Below, piece after piece: positions 54,915 to 63,883 of a DNA stretch of 64,000 nucleotides. The translations under genes were made by a program, and so were the position numbers. This stretch comes from Burkholderiaceae bacterium (lineage in GTDB: Bacteria > Pseudomonadota > Gammaproteobacteria > Burkholderiales > Burkholderiaceae_C), in assembly GCA_913776825.1 (NCBI GenBank), contig CAJYPV010000010.1:170981-234980 (forward strand). The letters run 5' to 3'. The notes below the pieces were generated by a model. That model did no database searches. It was not told where the DNA came from and saw nothing but the letters and a program-made list of their open reading frames with translations. Position 1 is the first letter of the stretch; every line of letters starts with the position of its first letter.

Positions 54915-55427
54915 TCAGCTTTCCGCCAGCAACTTTTCGATGGTCTGGTGCAGCGCAGCGAAATCCGGCTCGCCGACAAAGCGTTTGACGATCTCGCCCC
55001 GCTTGTTGATGAGGAAGGTGGTGGGCGTAAGTTGCACCTTGCCAAAGCGCTGCGCAATTTCGCCGGTGTTGTCGATGGCGACCCCAAACGGCAGCTTGCG
55101 CGATTCAGCGAAGTTCGCCACGTACGCCGGCGGGTCGTAGCTCATGGCCACCGCCAGGGTGTCAAAGCCCTGCGCCTTGTACTTCTCGTGGGTGGCGATG
55201 ACCTGCGGCATCTCATGGACACAGGTGGTGCAGGACGTGGCCCAGAAATTCACCAACATGACCTTGCCCGGCCAGGCCTCGCTGGAATTCTTCGCACTGC
55301 CGTCCAGCAGCACATAGCGAACCTGGGGCGCAACCTCACGTTGCGACAGACCTTGATAGGCCCAACCCGCGCCAGCAGCAAGCACCGCAACCAGCGCGAC
55401 CGGAACAATCCAACGAGGCAGCTTCAT
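54915..55427 (-). CDS. TlpA/ResA-like membrane-anchored thioredoxin
   Basis: 170 residues. An N-terminal helix (5-24) anchors or exports the protein. The thioredoxin domain has the active site SCTTC (C66, C69) and a cis-Pro in LTPTTFL. CTTC instead of CEPC/CGPC is unusual but found in TlpA-like reductases. The role is probably disulfide reduction in the periplasm, for example cytochrome c maturation, but no ccm gene adjoins it. The gene is solitary with its own terminator. Confidence 0.92.
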   Translation of the reverse strand: MKLPRWIVPVALVAVLAAGAGWAYQGLSQREVAPQVRYVLLDGSAKNSSEAWPGKVMLVNFWATSCTTCVHEMPQVIATHEKYKAQGFDTLAVAMSYDPPAYVANFAESRKLPFGVAIDNTGEIAQRFGKVQLTPTTFLINKRGEIVKRFVGEPDFAALHQTIEKLLAES

Positions 55428-55523
55428 GCGCGCAAGTGTAGGTCAGCACCCCCGGAATGTGCACGCCGTGTCGACGACGCGCCCCTGCGCCAAAGCCTCA
55501 GCCTCAGCCAACCCGGCGAAGGT

Positions 55524-56681
55524 TCAGAGCGCCTTCGACAGCTCGAACAGCAGCACCGAGGACAGCGCATCCGTCAAATTGGCGCGGGAGATGCGCGCCA
55601 TCCGATCGTCCGTGGCGGTCGACAGCTGGGTCTGCTGAACGGCCTCCCGCACTTCGATGAAGGCGAAGTGCGGCACCTCCGCCGTGATCTCGGCATGGAG
55701 TCGGTCGAAGTCGGCATCCCGCAGCGATTGCTCGAAGGTGATGCCATGCGGCAGGCCTTCCTCGCAGAAGCGCAGCGCGTCGTGCATCGACGGCACCGCA
55801 TCCACGATCAGTCCCATGTGCCGGATGGACGCCAGGATTTGCTGCCGCAGCTCGCGCCGTGGGGAGACGATCAGCAAATGGCAGCCGGCCAGCGGCTTCG
55901 AGTTGTGCGAGGGCAGCGGATCATCCCGGTCCAGATGCGCAGGCACCGCGGGCGCCACCAAATGCGGATCCTCGCTGACCAGGTCCGAGAAGGTCAGCGT
56001 CAGCCGTGTGATGCCCGCCTCATCTTCCCGCAGCGGCTGCACCCCGAGCGCTGCGGCGGTTTGCTCGATCAGGCGCCATTTCAGCGAGGTGAGCGATTCC
56101 GGCAGTTCAGCAATGGCCGCCGCCGGCGCGCTGCCCAGGTCCAGCGACCGATGCGCGAAACGGCATACCCACCGCGCCTGCGACGGCCGGGTCTGGGTGT
56201 CCAGCCGCATCTCCAGCGAGGAATGGGTGTTGATCAGCGCCCAGTCCATCACCGCATTGAGCAGCGAGAACAGCAGCGGCGCATCGCTCATCACCTCGAT
56301 CGGCTGCAGCAGTTGGCGAATCTGAATGCCGCGCGCCTGGGTTTCACGACTGCGCTGCGCCAGCAAACCACGCAGCACCTGCGTCAGATGAACCCGTTCT
56401 CGAGACAGCCGTAGCCGCCCGGACGCCAGCCGGGCCAGTTGTTGCGTGACCATCCCCGCCTCTCGCGCCTGCGCCACCGATTCCCGCAGCGCCCGCAGGC
56501 CCTGACGGTCGATCTGACCGGTGCTGATCAGTTGCTGAATGCGCTCCAGCGCATGGCTGAGCGGCCCCGCGATCTCAGCGCCCAGTTGCTGGACGATGTC
56601 ACCCCATGGCGTCTCGCCCGCCCGACTCCCCAACCCATGGGCAGCCGCTGGTGGAACGAGAGACGGAATCGAACGGGACAT
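55524..56681 (-). CDS. Histidine-kinase-like protein with degenerate catalytic motifs
   Basis: 385 residues. The N-terminal part (about 25-85, WGDIVQQLGAEIAGPLSHALERIQ...) looks like a DHp helical hairpin without the usual H-E/D motif. A segment with VMSDAPLLFSLLNAVMDWALINTHSS resembles an N-box where the asparagine context is altered. A glycine-poor remainder follows, then a receiver-like alpha/beta end (LLIVSPRRELRQQILASIRHMGLIVDAVPSMHDAL in part). Kinase activity is doubtful. No membrane helix is evident. It could be a pseudo-kinase or phosphotransfer adaptor; the assignment is by overall pattern only. Confidence 0.5.
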   Translation of the reverse strand: MSRSIPSLVPPAAAHGLGSRAGETPWGDIVQQLGAEIAGPLSHALERIQQLISTGQIDRQGLRALRESVAQAREAGMVTQQLARLASGRLRLSRERVHLTQVLRGLLAQRSRETQARGIQIRQLLQPIEVMSDAPLLFSLLNAVMDWALINTHSSLEMRLDTQTRPSQARWVCRFAHRSLDLGSAPAAAIAELPESLTSLKWRLIEQTAAALGVQPLREDEAGITRLTLTFSDLVSEDPHLVAPAVPAHLDRDDPLPSHNSKPLAGCHLLIVSPRRELRQQILASIRHMGLIVDAVPSMHDALRFCEEGLPHGITFEQSLRDADFDRLHAEITAEVPHFAFIEVREAVQQTQLSTATDDRMARISRANLTDALSSVLLFELSKAL

Positions 56682-56922
56682 GGAGACTCAAAGTGGCGCC
56701 CGGAACCGGGCAGCAAGGAAGCTCGCCATGGTTCCGAGGCCCCTCCGGAGCGTCCATCCCGCGACTTGGGGGCACCCCGCACCTCGGGCCTCAACCGTGA
56801 AATGCCTCACGAATTGCAACAAGATGTGTGCCATTTCTCACGACAGTGAGGCCGCAGTCGGACGGTTGCTGAGGTCCGCATTCCGTGCATCGGAGCGGTT
56901 TCGCGTGGCGTCTCGAGCCAGT
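56682..56922. other. Gap with no gene seen
   Basis: 241 bases between two minus-strand genes. Short ORFs on both strands lack start signals and codon bias. No clear terminator or promoter was recognised. Confidence 0.4.
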
Positions 56923-57711
56923 TCAGGACGACTTTGAATCCTCGTCCCTCAGGCCATCCTCGGCGACTTGAGCCGCCAGCGGCAACAGGATGTCCAACAG
57001 CGCCGGCACCGCCGACACCATCGGGAAATGGCCGGTGGGGATCTCGTGGATCGCCCAGTCACCTTGCTCGCGCACCCGCTGCCGCGAGGCGGCGATGGTG
57101 AGCAGCGCGGGCCGGTTGCAGTCGATGAAGGTGCGCGGCAGTCGCCGCCACGCCGGCTCGTCGAAGGCGAGCGGGCTGTCATACACCCCGCCCGGATGCG
57201 GTCGCTGGCGACGCGCGACCCAGTCGAAGTCGTCCGCCTTCAAGCCCATGCCCGTCGGCGGCGCGGGTGGCAGATGGCCATGCTGCGCGATCAGCGCACG
57301 TCGGTCGGTCTGGGTGGCAGCGGTATGGCCGCTGGACCAGCATTCCCCCGATGTCGGCACCACGGCATCGACATACACCAGCCCGGCCAGGCGATCGGCC
57401 ATCTGGTCGGCCACGCCAGTGATCACCATGCCGCTGTAGCTGTGGCCGACCAGCAGGACCCGGCTCAGTTCCTCGCACTCGATGACGGCCTTCACGTCGT
57501 CGATGTGGGTCTGCAGCGTGATGTCCTTGGGCGATTGGTGAGCGCGCTCACCCGTGCCGCTGACCGACACCGCGAACACCCGATGGCCGGCCTCGCGCAG
57601 CGGTCCCAGCACCCGTCGCCAGGCCCACGCGCCGCCCCAGGCGCCGTGCACCAGCACGACATCGGCGCCGCGCGCCGGCGTGGGGTCAGGGTTGGATGGT
57701 TGCGAGCTCAT
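56923..57711 (-). CDS. Alpha/beta-hydrolase (methylesterase/EstC-like)
   Basis: 262 residues. The oxyanion loop is VLVHGAWGGAWAWRRV. The nucleophile S91 is in VGHSYSGMVITG and the histidine in PTGHFPMVS. The sequence style matches plant-MES/salicylate-esterase-like bacterial hydrolases. The substrate is unknown. Its start overlaps the stop of the CoA-transferase by 4 bases, so the two are co-expressed and the hydrolase may act on an ester or thioester from the same pathway. Confidence 0.88.
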   Translation of the reverse strand: MSSQPSNPDPTPARGADVVLVHGAWGGAWAWRRVLGPLREAGHRVFAVSVSGTGERAHQSPKDITLQTHIDDVKAVIECEELSRVLLVGHSYSGMVITGVADQMADRLAGLVYVDAVVPTSGECWSSGHTAATQTDRRALIAQHGHLPPAPPTGMGLKADDFDWVARRQRPHPGGVYDSPLAFDEPAWRRLPRTFIDCNRPALLTIAASRQRVREQGDWAIHEIPTGHFPMVSAVPALLDILLPLAAQVAEDGLRDEDSKSS

Positions 57712-58973
57712 GCGATGACTCCTGCCGCGCGCCAGGCGGCGATGGTGGCGGGATCGTGTCCCAGTTCGGACAGGATCTCGTCCGTGTGTTGTCCCAACAA
57801 GGGCGGGGGCAAACGGTAGGCCACCGGCGTCGCGGACAGCTTGATCGGACTGCCCACCAGCCGTAGCGCATCGCTGAGCGGATGGGCCATCGGCACCACC
57901 ATGTCGCGGGCCTGGACCTGGGGGTCGTCGAACACTTCCGACAAATCATTGATCGCGCCGCCCGGTACCTTGGCGGCCTCCATCGCCGACAGCCAATGCT
58001 GCCGAGGCTTGGCCGCGATGCGCACCGCCAGCAACGGCACCAGATCGTCCCGATGCCGCACCCGCTGCGCATTGGTCGAATAGCGCGGATCAGCCGCCCA
58101 GGCCGGCTCGCCGAGGATGTCGCAGAACTTGGCGAACTGCTTGTCGTTGCCGACCGCGACGATCAGGTGGCCGTCGCTGGCCTGGAAGACCTGATAGGGC
58201 ACGATGTTCTGATGGGCGTTGCCCATGCGTTGCGGCGTCCGCCCGGTGCACAAATAGTTCGCGCCCAGGTTGGCCAGCATCGCTACCTGCGTGTCCAGCA
58301 GCGCCATGTCGATGACCTGACCTTGACCCGTGAGGTCGCGATGCCGCAGCGCCGCCAGGATCGACACCGTCGCATACATGCCGGTGAACAGGTCGGCCAC
58401 CGCCACGCCCACCTTCTGCGGGCCGCCGCCGGGCAGCGCGTCCTGCTCGCCCGTGACGCTCATCAAGCCGCCCAGGCCCTGCACCGCATAGTCATAACCC
58501 GCACGGTCCCGATACGGGCCGGTCTGACCGAACCCGGTCACCGAGCAAAACACCAGCCGCGGATTGAGCTGCAGCAGGGCGGCAGCGTCCAGTCCGTATC
58601 GGGCCAGATCGCCGACCTTGTAGTTCTCGACCAGCACATCCGACTTCAGTGCCAGTTCCCGGATCAAGGCCTGACCCTGTGCGCTGGCGATGTCGACCGC
58701 GATCGATCGCTTGTTGCGATTGGCGCCCAGGTAATAGGCCGCTTCAGACGAGTCCTGACCGTCGCGGTCCTTGAGGTACGGCGGCCCCCAGGCGCGGGTG
58801 TCGTCACCGCCGGGATGTCCGCCTTGCGGGGGACGCTCCACCTTGATCACATCGGCGCCCAGATCGGCCAGCGTCTGCGTGCACCACGGACCCGCCAGCA
58901 CGCGGGACAAGTCCAGCACACGCACGCCCTGAAGCGCCATGGCGGAAGAGGGAAGAGAGGTCGCGTCGCTCAT
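57708..58973 (-). CDS. Class III acyl-CoA transferase (CaiB/formyl-CoA transferase family)
   Basis: 421 residues from the ATG at 58973 (MSDATS). The family start VRVLDLSRVLAGPW and the CoA-site KVERPPQGGHPGG are present. The catalytic aspartate lies in RAGYDYAVQGLGGLMSVTG (D161). The later GQGQVIDMALLDTQ matches the family. These enzymes move CoA between carboxylic acids through an aspartyl-CoA thioester. The donor and acceptor are not readable. Forms an operon with the downstream hydrolase and is divergent from the lipoprotein gene. Confidence 0.93.
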   Translation of the reverse strand: MSDATSLPSSAMALQGVRVLDLSRVLAGPWCTQTLADLGADVIKVERPPQGGHPGGDDTRAWGPPYLKDRDGQDSSEAAYYLGANRNKRSIAVDIASAQGQALIRELALKSDVLVENYKVGDLARYGLDAAALLQLNPRLVFCSVTGFGQTGPYRDRAGYDYAVQGLGGLMSVTGEQDALPGGGPQKVGVAVADLFTGMYATVSILAALRHRDLTGQGQVIDMALLDTQVAMLANLGANYLCTGRTPQRMGNAHQNIVPYQVFQASDGHLIVAVGNDKQFAKFCDILGEPAWAADPRYSTNAQRVRHRDDLVPLLAVRIAAKPRQHWLSAMEAAKVPGGAINDLSEVFDDPQVQARDMVVPMAHPLSDALRLVGSPIKLSATPVAYRLPPPLLGQHTDEILSELGHDPATIAAWRAAGVIA

Positions 58974-59010
58974 GCCGCATTGTGGTCGATCGCCCACCCA
59001 TAATCGTCGG

Positions 59011-59745
59011 ATGAAACCGGTCAACGCCCTGAGATCTGGACAGCGTCAACGCCTGGATCGCGGCGCCGCGACGGCGTCTTCCAGCAACCGCACGCGACGA
59101 CTCATCGCTGTCGCGCTGGTCGGCCTGACGGCGTGCACACCCGCGCTCAATTGGCGCGAAATCACGCCCGAGGGCGCCGGACTTCAATTGATGTTCCCCT
59201 GCAAACCCGATCGCGAGGAGCGACAGCAGCCCGGCCCCGGCGGACGCCCGCTGAGCCTGCACACCCTCAGCTGTGAATCTCGCGGCTGGCAGTTTTCCCT
59301 CACATGGACCGACCTGGGCGATGCGTCCGCCGTGCCCTTGGCACTGCAACGGATGAAGGACGGCATCGCTCGACAACTGACCCTGCAATCGGCCGCGCCC
59401 CTGACGATTCAGCGCATGACGCCCGATCCGTCAGCGGTGCAGCAGCGCCTCCGCACGCCGGCCGGACAACCCGCGCAGCAAATTCGGCAAGCCGTGTTCG
59501 CCAGCCGTGGCCATGTCTATCAATTGCTGATGCAAGGCCGCGCAGAGGCCCCGTTGGCCGGTGGGTCCACGCCTCCGCCTGACACGCCGGCCTCCGGTGG
59601 TGCGGCAGACGCGGGCATCGGTCACTCACCTGCCGCGTCCGCTACGCGCAGCGCCATGGTTAGAGGTACCGCTGGAAAAGCGGCGCCAAACGAGGCGGAC
59701 GAAGCGTGGGAAGTGTGGCTGGGCTCCATCCGACTGCCGGGATAA
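59011..59745 (+). CDS. Putative lipoprotein of unknown function
   Basis: 244 residues from the ATG at 59011. The lipobox LTAC places the lipidated cysteine at C42 after a long basic n-region (RQRLDRG...SSNRTRR). The mature domain begins NWREITPEGAGLQLMFPCKPDREE, contains two further cysteines (FPCK, SCES) and ends WEVWLGSIRLPG. A Pro/Ala/Gly low-complexity insert occupies about 185-225. I do not recognise a family. It is monocistronic in appearance. Confidence 0.72.
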   Translation: MKPVNALRSGQRQRLDRGAATASSSNRTRRLIAVALVGLTACTPALNWREITPEGAGLQLMFPCKPDREERQQPGPGGRPLSLHTLSCESRGWQFSLTWTDLGDASAVPLALQRMKDGIARQLTLQSAAPLTIQRMTPDPSAVQQRLRTPAGQPAQQIRQAVFASRGHVYQLLMQGRAEAPLAGGSTPPPDTPASGGAADAGIGHSPAASATRSAMVRGTAGKAAPNEADEAWEVWLGSIRLPG

Positions 59746-59769
59746 GCGCGGTCCAGCCCGCCTGCCGCA

Positions 59770-59806
59770 CGGTCCCGAGAGTCCTCATGTCGCTGTTTCG
59801 GGACCG
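59770..59806. other. Hairpin between the lipoprotein gene and PTS EIIA
   Basis: CGGTCCCGA pairs with TCGGGACCG across a 19-base loop. No T-run follows, so it could be a weak terminator for the lipoprotein transcript or a leader structure of the PTS operon. Confidence 0.35.
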
Positions 59807-59902
59807 CCGAGAGTTGCTTCTGGCGGATCCGAGCATGGGGTCGTGTGAAGGGGAATGTGCGAGCCGCGCCCGCACCGCGTGGTGGCGCACGATAATGTGG
59901 CC

Positions 59903-60313
59903 ATGTCCGGCTTGCTCCTGATTGCTCACGCCCCGCTCGCGACTGCCTTGAAGCAGGTGGCGGAACACACCTTTCCGCACTGCTCGCTGCAATTGAGCGT
60001 GCTGGATGTCACCCCGGAAATGGGCGCTGACGAGGTGGAGTTGCGGGCCCGTGCGCTGATCGAGGCGTCCGGCCATCTTCAAACCCTGGTGCTGACCGAT
60101 GTCTATGGCGCCACGCCCACCAATGCAGCCCTGCGTTTGCAGGGAGAGCGGGTCAAGGTGCTGGCCGGCGTGAATGTGCCGATGCTGTGGCGGTCGCTGT
60201 GCTATGCCGGCGAGGGCCTGGATGCCCTGCTGCTGCGCGCCAGCCAGGGCGGCGCCCAGGGCATCGTGTCTGAACAGTCGCCCACTTCTCCGCCAGAACG
60301 TTCCTGCTCATGA
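59903..60313 (+). CDS. PTS system EIIA component, mannose family
   Basis: 136 residues from the ATG at 59903 (MSGLLLIAHAPLA). The phosphorylated histidine is H9, in the usual place for EIIA-Man. VLTDVYGATPTNAA and VLAGVNVPMLWR are family signatures. No EIIB, EIIC or EIID permease is encoded nearby, so phosphate from HPr probably serves regulation rather than sugar uptake, as proposed for other betaproteobacteria. The stop overlaps the ptsH start by 4 bases. Confidence 0.93.
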   Translation: MSGLLLIAHAPLATALKQVAEHTFPHCSLQLSVLDVTPEMGADEVELRARALIEASGHLQTLVLTDVYGATPTNAALRLQGERVKVLAGVNVPMLWRSLCYAGEGLDALLLRASQGGAQGIVSEQSPTSPPERSCS

Positions 60314-60579
60314 TCAAGTCCACGCTCACCATCAGCAACAAGCTGGGGCTGCATGCCCGCGCATCGGCCAAACTGACCAAGCTGGCGGGAGGTTTTAAGG
60401 CGGAGGTCTTCATGACCCGCAACGGCCGCCGCGTGAATGCCAAGAGCATCATGGGCGTGATGATGCTGGCCGCCGGTCTCGGCGCTGAAGTCGAGCTGGA
60501 GACCGAGGGCGACGACGAGCAAGCCGCGCACGACGCCATCACCGCGCTGGTCAACGACAAGTTCGGCGAAGGCCAATAA
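60310..60579 (+). CDS. ptsH: Phosphocarrier protein HPr
   Basis: 89 residues. H15 (LGLHARASA) is the phospho-carrier residue. S46 (NAKSIMGVMMLA) is the site that HPr kinase/phosphatase modifies in many betaproteobacteria. It accepts phosphate from enzyme I and passes it to the EIIA encoded just upstream. Normal length. Confidence 0.97.
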   Translation: MIKSTLTISNKLGLHARASAKLTKLAGGFKAEVFMTRNGRRVNAKSIMGVMMLAAGLGAEVELETEGDDEQAAHDAITALVNDKFGEGQ

Positions 60580-60710
60580 GCGCCTTCGCCGCGAGTGCGC
60601 CACGAGCGCGCCTCATCGTGCTCGTGCAGCATTCGGAGGTGCGTGATGCACTCGCCGCACCGGCGCGACTTGCGAGCGCGCCGCCCTGAGCCTGCCGCCT
60701 TAGCGCTTGC

Positions 60711-60746
60711 GTAGGCGTGGGCGTGGGCGTGGGCGTGGGCGTTGGC
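60711..60746. repeat. 6-bp tandem repeat (GTGGGC)n, six copies
   Basis: gtaggc, four times gtgggc, then gttggc, in the 205-base gap between ptsH and olsB. Slippage-prone, G-rich on the plus strand. Confidence 0.9.
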
Positions 60747-60784
60747 GCGGATGCCTGACGCGGCCTCAAGGCCGCGCCGGCGGA

Positions 60785-61630
60785 TTACCGTCCCAGGAAA
60801 TGGCGCCGATAGCGCGCCGGCAGGTCGGCGATGCGCATCATCATCGGCAGGTCGGCGGTGTTGAAGTCCGGATCCCAGGCCGGGCGACCCAGAATGCGGG
60901 CGCCGCAACGCAGATAACCCTTGATGAGCGGCGGCGGTTCGACCACCAGATCCTGGCGCAGCTCATCCACCGGCAGCGGCAGCCGCGGACGGACCTGCCA
61001 TTCGATGTCCGCCAGATGGCTTTCCGACAGCTGGCGCCACAGGCTGGCGGCATAGTGACCGCCGTCGCGCATGCTGATGCTGGCGCAACCGATCATCGTG
61101 TCGAGGTCGTTGCGCACCATGAATTCGGCCAGCGCGCCCCACAGCGCCATGATCGCGCCGCCATGACGATGGTCCGGATGCACGCATGAGCGGCCCAGTT
61201 CCACCATCCGTGGCCGCAGCGAGCGCAGGCGGGTGAGGTCGAATTCGGTTTCGCTGTAGAGCCCGCCGGCACGCCGGGCAGCTTCTGGCGTGAGCACGCG
61301 ATAGGTGCCGATCACCTCCGCCGGACGGTTGTGCTTGTCCAGCACCCGCACCAGCAGGTGCTCACAGAACGGGTCGAACAAATCGATGTCGTGCCCCTTC
61401 GGCGCGCCGGCCGGCGGCGTCAGGCGAGCGCCCATCTCCTCGACGAAGACCTGATACCTCAGGCGCTGGGCCTGACGGATTTCCTCCGCGGTATGCGCCC
61501 AACCCACATGGAAGCGAGTGCGCGCAGCTTCGCCAGCCTCGGTGGACGGGCCTGCTGGAAGTGACCTCCGGGACGCCTCGGCCGGGCGCAGATCGGAGAA
61601 GGGCAGGGTAGGCAGCGGCAGATCCCTCAT
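60785..61630 (-). CDS. olsB: GNAT-type N-acyltransferase, L-ornithine N-alpha-acyltransferase (OlsB) family
   Basis: 281 residues. The hemolysin/OlsB family pattern is clear: EIRQAQRLRYQVFVEEMGARL near 50-70, HDIDLFDPFCEHLLV, ELGRSCVHPDHRHGGAIMALWGAL and FDLTRLRSL. The C-terminus DFNTADLPMMMRIADLPARYRRHFLG is typical. OlsB adds a 3-hydroxyacyl chain from ACP to ornithine, the first step of ornithine-lipid synthesis. No OlsA acyltransferase adjoins it. It sits on the opposite strand between ptsH and ptsI, splitting the usual pts operon. Confidence 0.85.
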   Translation of the reverse strand: MRDLPLPTLPFSDLRPAEASRRSLPAGPSTEAGEAARTRFHVGWAHTAEEIRQAQRLRYQVFVEEMGARLTPPAGAPKGHDIDLFDPFCEHLLVRVLDKHNRPAEVIGTYRVLTPEAARRAGGLYSETEFDLTRLRSLRPRMVELGRSCVHPDHRHGGAIMALWGALAEFMVRNDLDTMIGCASISMRDGGHYAASLWRQLSESHLADIEWQVRPRLPLPVDELRQDLVVEPPPLIKGYLRCGARILGRPAWDPDFNTADLPMMMRIADLPARYRRHFLGR

Positions 61631-61817
61631 GGCAAGGCCTCACGGTATGCGGTGTCGCCATCCTCAGCGGAGGGGGTGACGCGTCCGTGACCGGCACGTG
61701 AACGAATCGTGACGTTGTGATCGAACGCGTCAACGAGGTCATCGGTCACCGCCGCTTCGGTCAAGGACCGAGGGCCACCCGGGCGCAGAGCGGGAGCGTC
61801 GCTGCTAAAGTCGGCGC

Positions 61818-63596
61818 ATGAGCTTCCAGGTGTTTGGCATTCCTGTTTCTCGTGGTGTGGCCATCGGTCGTGCGGTACTGGTGGCGTCCAGTCGCGTCGA
61901 CGTCGCGCACTATTTCATTCCCGCTTCCGACGTGGACCAGGAATACGACCGCCTCACGCGCGGCCGCGATGCGGTCACCCGCGAACTGCAGGGCCTGAAG
62001 GCCGATCTGCCGCCCGATGCGCCGCATGAGCTGGATGCGCTGCTGGATGTGCATTTGCTGCTGCTCAATGACACGGCACTGGTCGACGCCGCCCGGCAAT
62101 GGATCCAGGAGCGGCACTACAACGCCGAATGGGCGCTCTCGGCGCAGCTGGAAGTGCTGGCTCGCCAGTTCGACGAGATGGAAGATGACTACCTCCGCGA
62201 GCGCAAGGCCGATCTGGAGCAGGTCGTCGAACGTGTGCTGTCGGCGCTGGCGGTCGAGCAGGATGCGGCTGCCACGGGCGGTGCCGCAGCCGTGGTGGCT
62301 CGCGACTTTGCGGGGGAAGATCCCCTGCTGCTGGTCGCAGCAGACATCGCGCCTGCGGACATGATCCAGTTCAAGCGCAGTGTGTTCCAGGGCTTCATCA
62401 CCGACATCGGTGGCAAAACCTCGCACACGGCAATCGTCGCTCGGAGCATGGACATCCCGGCGGTGGTCGGGACCCGCGAAGCGTCCCGCCTGATCCGGCA
62501 GGATGACTGGGTCATCATCGATGGCGATGCGGGCACGGTCATCGTCAACCCGTCGCCCATCATTCTGGAAGAGTACCGTTTCCGCCAGCGGCAGTCAGAA
62601 CTTGAACGGGCGCGGCTGGCTCGGCTGCGCCACACCCCTGCGATCACGCTGGACGGTCAGCGCATCGAGTTGCATGCCAACATCGAGCTGCCTGGCGACG
62701 CTGTGGCGGCGCTCGCCGCAGGCGCCACCGGCGTCGGACTGTTCCGCAGCGAGTTCCTGTTCATGAATCGCGAGGGTGAATTACCCAGTGAGGATGAGCA
62801 GTTCGCCGCTTACAAGGCGGCGGTGGAAGCGATGCGCGGCATGCCGGTGACGATCCGTACCGTGGACGTAGGCGCGGACAAGCCCCTGGACCGCATGAGC
62901 GTGAATGAACTGCGCCATGAGCATGTGCTCAACCCGGCGATGGGATTGCGGGCGATCCGGTGGAGCCTGGCGGAGCCCAGCATGTTCCGCCAGCAGCTCC
63001 GCGCGATCTTCCGCGCCAGCGCCTTCGGTCAGGTGAAGTTGCTGGTCCCGATGGTGGCGCATTTGAGCGAGATCCGTCAGGTTCAGGAGGCCATCAAGCG
63101 GGTGAAGCAGCAATTGGACGAATCTCGGCAGCCGTATGGCGAGATCCAGCTCGGCGTGATGATTGAAGTGCCTGCCGCCGCGTTGATGCTGCCGCAATTG
63201 CTCAAGCATGTGGACTTCATCTCCATCGGCACCAATGATCTGATCCAGTACACCTTGGCGATCGACCGCGCCGATGAGGCGGTCGCGCACTTGTATGACC
63301 CTTGGCACCCGGCGGTGCTGCAGTTGCTGGCCAATTCCATCGCCCAGGCGCGGAAGATGGGGAAGGAAGTCAGCGTGTGCGGCGAAATGGCGGGCGACGC
63401 CGGCTTCACCGACTTGCTGCTGTCGATGGGCTTGCGGTGCTTCTCGATGCATCCGTCGCAGATTCCGTCTGTCAAACAACGGGTGCTCCGCGCCGACGCG
63501 CAGCGGCTGTCGACGGTGCTGCCGCGCATTCTGGACAGCGACGACCCCGCCAAGACGGCGACCGAGGTCTTCGCCCCTCACCAGCGGTTCCACTGA
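61818..63596 (+). CDS. ptsI: PTS enzyme I (phosphoenolpyruvate-protein phosphotransferase)
   Basis: 592 residues. The phosphohistidine H203 lies in GGKTSHTAIVARS. The PEP-binding C-domain has GLFRSEFLFMNR, RTVDVGADKP and MIEVPAA. The active-site cysteine is in VSVCGEMAGDAGFTDLL. It starts the phosphorelay EI to HPr to EIIA encoded about 1.2 kb upstream, but is separated from ptsH by olsB on the other strand, so it needs its own promoter in 61631-61817. Confidence 0.97.
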   Translation: MSFQVFGIPVSRGVAIGRAVLVASSRVDVAHYFIPASDVDQEYDRLTRGRDAVTRELQGLKADLPPDAPHELDALLDVHLLLLNDTALVDAARQWIQERHYNAEWALSAQLEVLARQFDEMEDDYLRERKADLEQVVERVLSALAVEQDAAATGGAAAVVARDFAGEDPLLLVAADIAPADMIQFKRSVFQGFITDIGGKTSHTAIVARSMDIPAVVGTREASRLIRQDDWVIIDGDAGTVIVNPSPIILEEYRFRQRQSELERARLARLRHTPAITLDGQRIELHANIELPGDAVAALAAGATGVGLFRSEFLFMNREGELPSEDEQFAAYKAAVEAMRGMPVTIRTVDVGADKPLDRMSVNELRHEHVLNPAMGLRAIRWSLAEPSMFRQQLRAIFRASAFGQVKLLVPMVAHLSEIRQVQEAIKRVKQQLDESRQPYGEIQLGVMIEVPAAALMLPQLLKHVDFISIGTNDLIQYTLAIDRADEAVAHLYDPWHPAVLQLLANSIAQARKMGKEVSVCGEMAGDAGFTDLLLSMGLRCFSMHPSQIPSVKQRVLRADAQRLSTVLPRILDSDDPAKTATEVFAPHQRFH

Positions 63597-63620
63597 ATCA
63601 GCAAAGGTGACGGCAAGATG

Positions 63621-63650
63621 TTGCGCCCGCTTGCAAAAGCATGCTACAGT
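63621..63650 (+). promoter_or_regulatory. Upstream rRNA-operon promoter (P1), extended -10
   Basis: TTGCGC at 63621-63626 and TACAGT at 63645-63650 (18 bases apart), with TGC before the -10. CAAAA-3nt-TGCTAnAGTC-5nt-CTTCGCTGA is the same layout and nearly the same sequence as the tRNA-Leu promoter at 1874-1901. Confidence 0.65.
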
Positions 63651-63848
63651 CGCGCTCTTCGCTGAACGACAAACGTTGTTTCAGCAGCCGTCGGAGGAAC
63701 TGCTGGCGGTGGTCGAATGAATATGTTTGATGTTGATTGATCACTCTGTGATTAGCACACAAACCACTGGTTAATCTGATTCGATTGGCTAGATTCATTC
63801 GGCGGCGAGATTCTCGCAGTTGATGTTGAAAATAATTTCACCGACTGC

Positions 63849-63877
63849 TTGACGAATTCAAAACGAATCGTTAATAA
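63849..63877 (+). promoter_or_regulatory. Downstream rRNA-operon promoter (P2)
   Basis: TTGACG and TAATAA are separated by exactly 17 bases in an AT-rich stretch, close to the sigma-70 consensus. Transcription would begin at about 63884, followed at once by a GCTGAC-aa-GTCAGC hairpin (63893-63906). Confidence 0.75.
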
Positions 63878-63883
63878 TCTCGC

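Noticed and set aside
60153..60908. Minus-strand ORF with an AHAHAHAHA run
   Set aside because: Produced by the hexamer tract and antisense to ptsH; no coding features.
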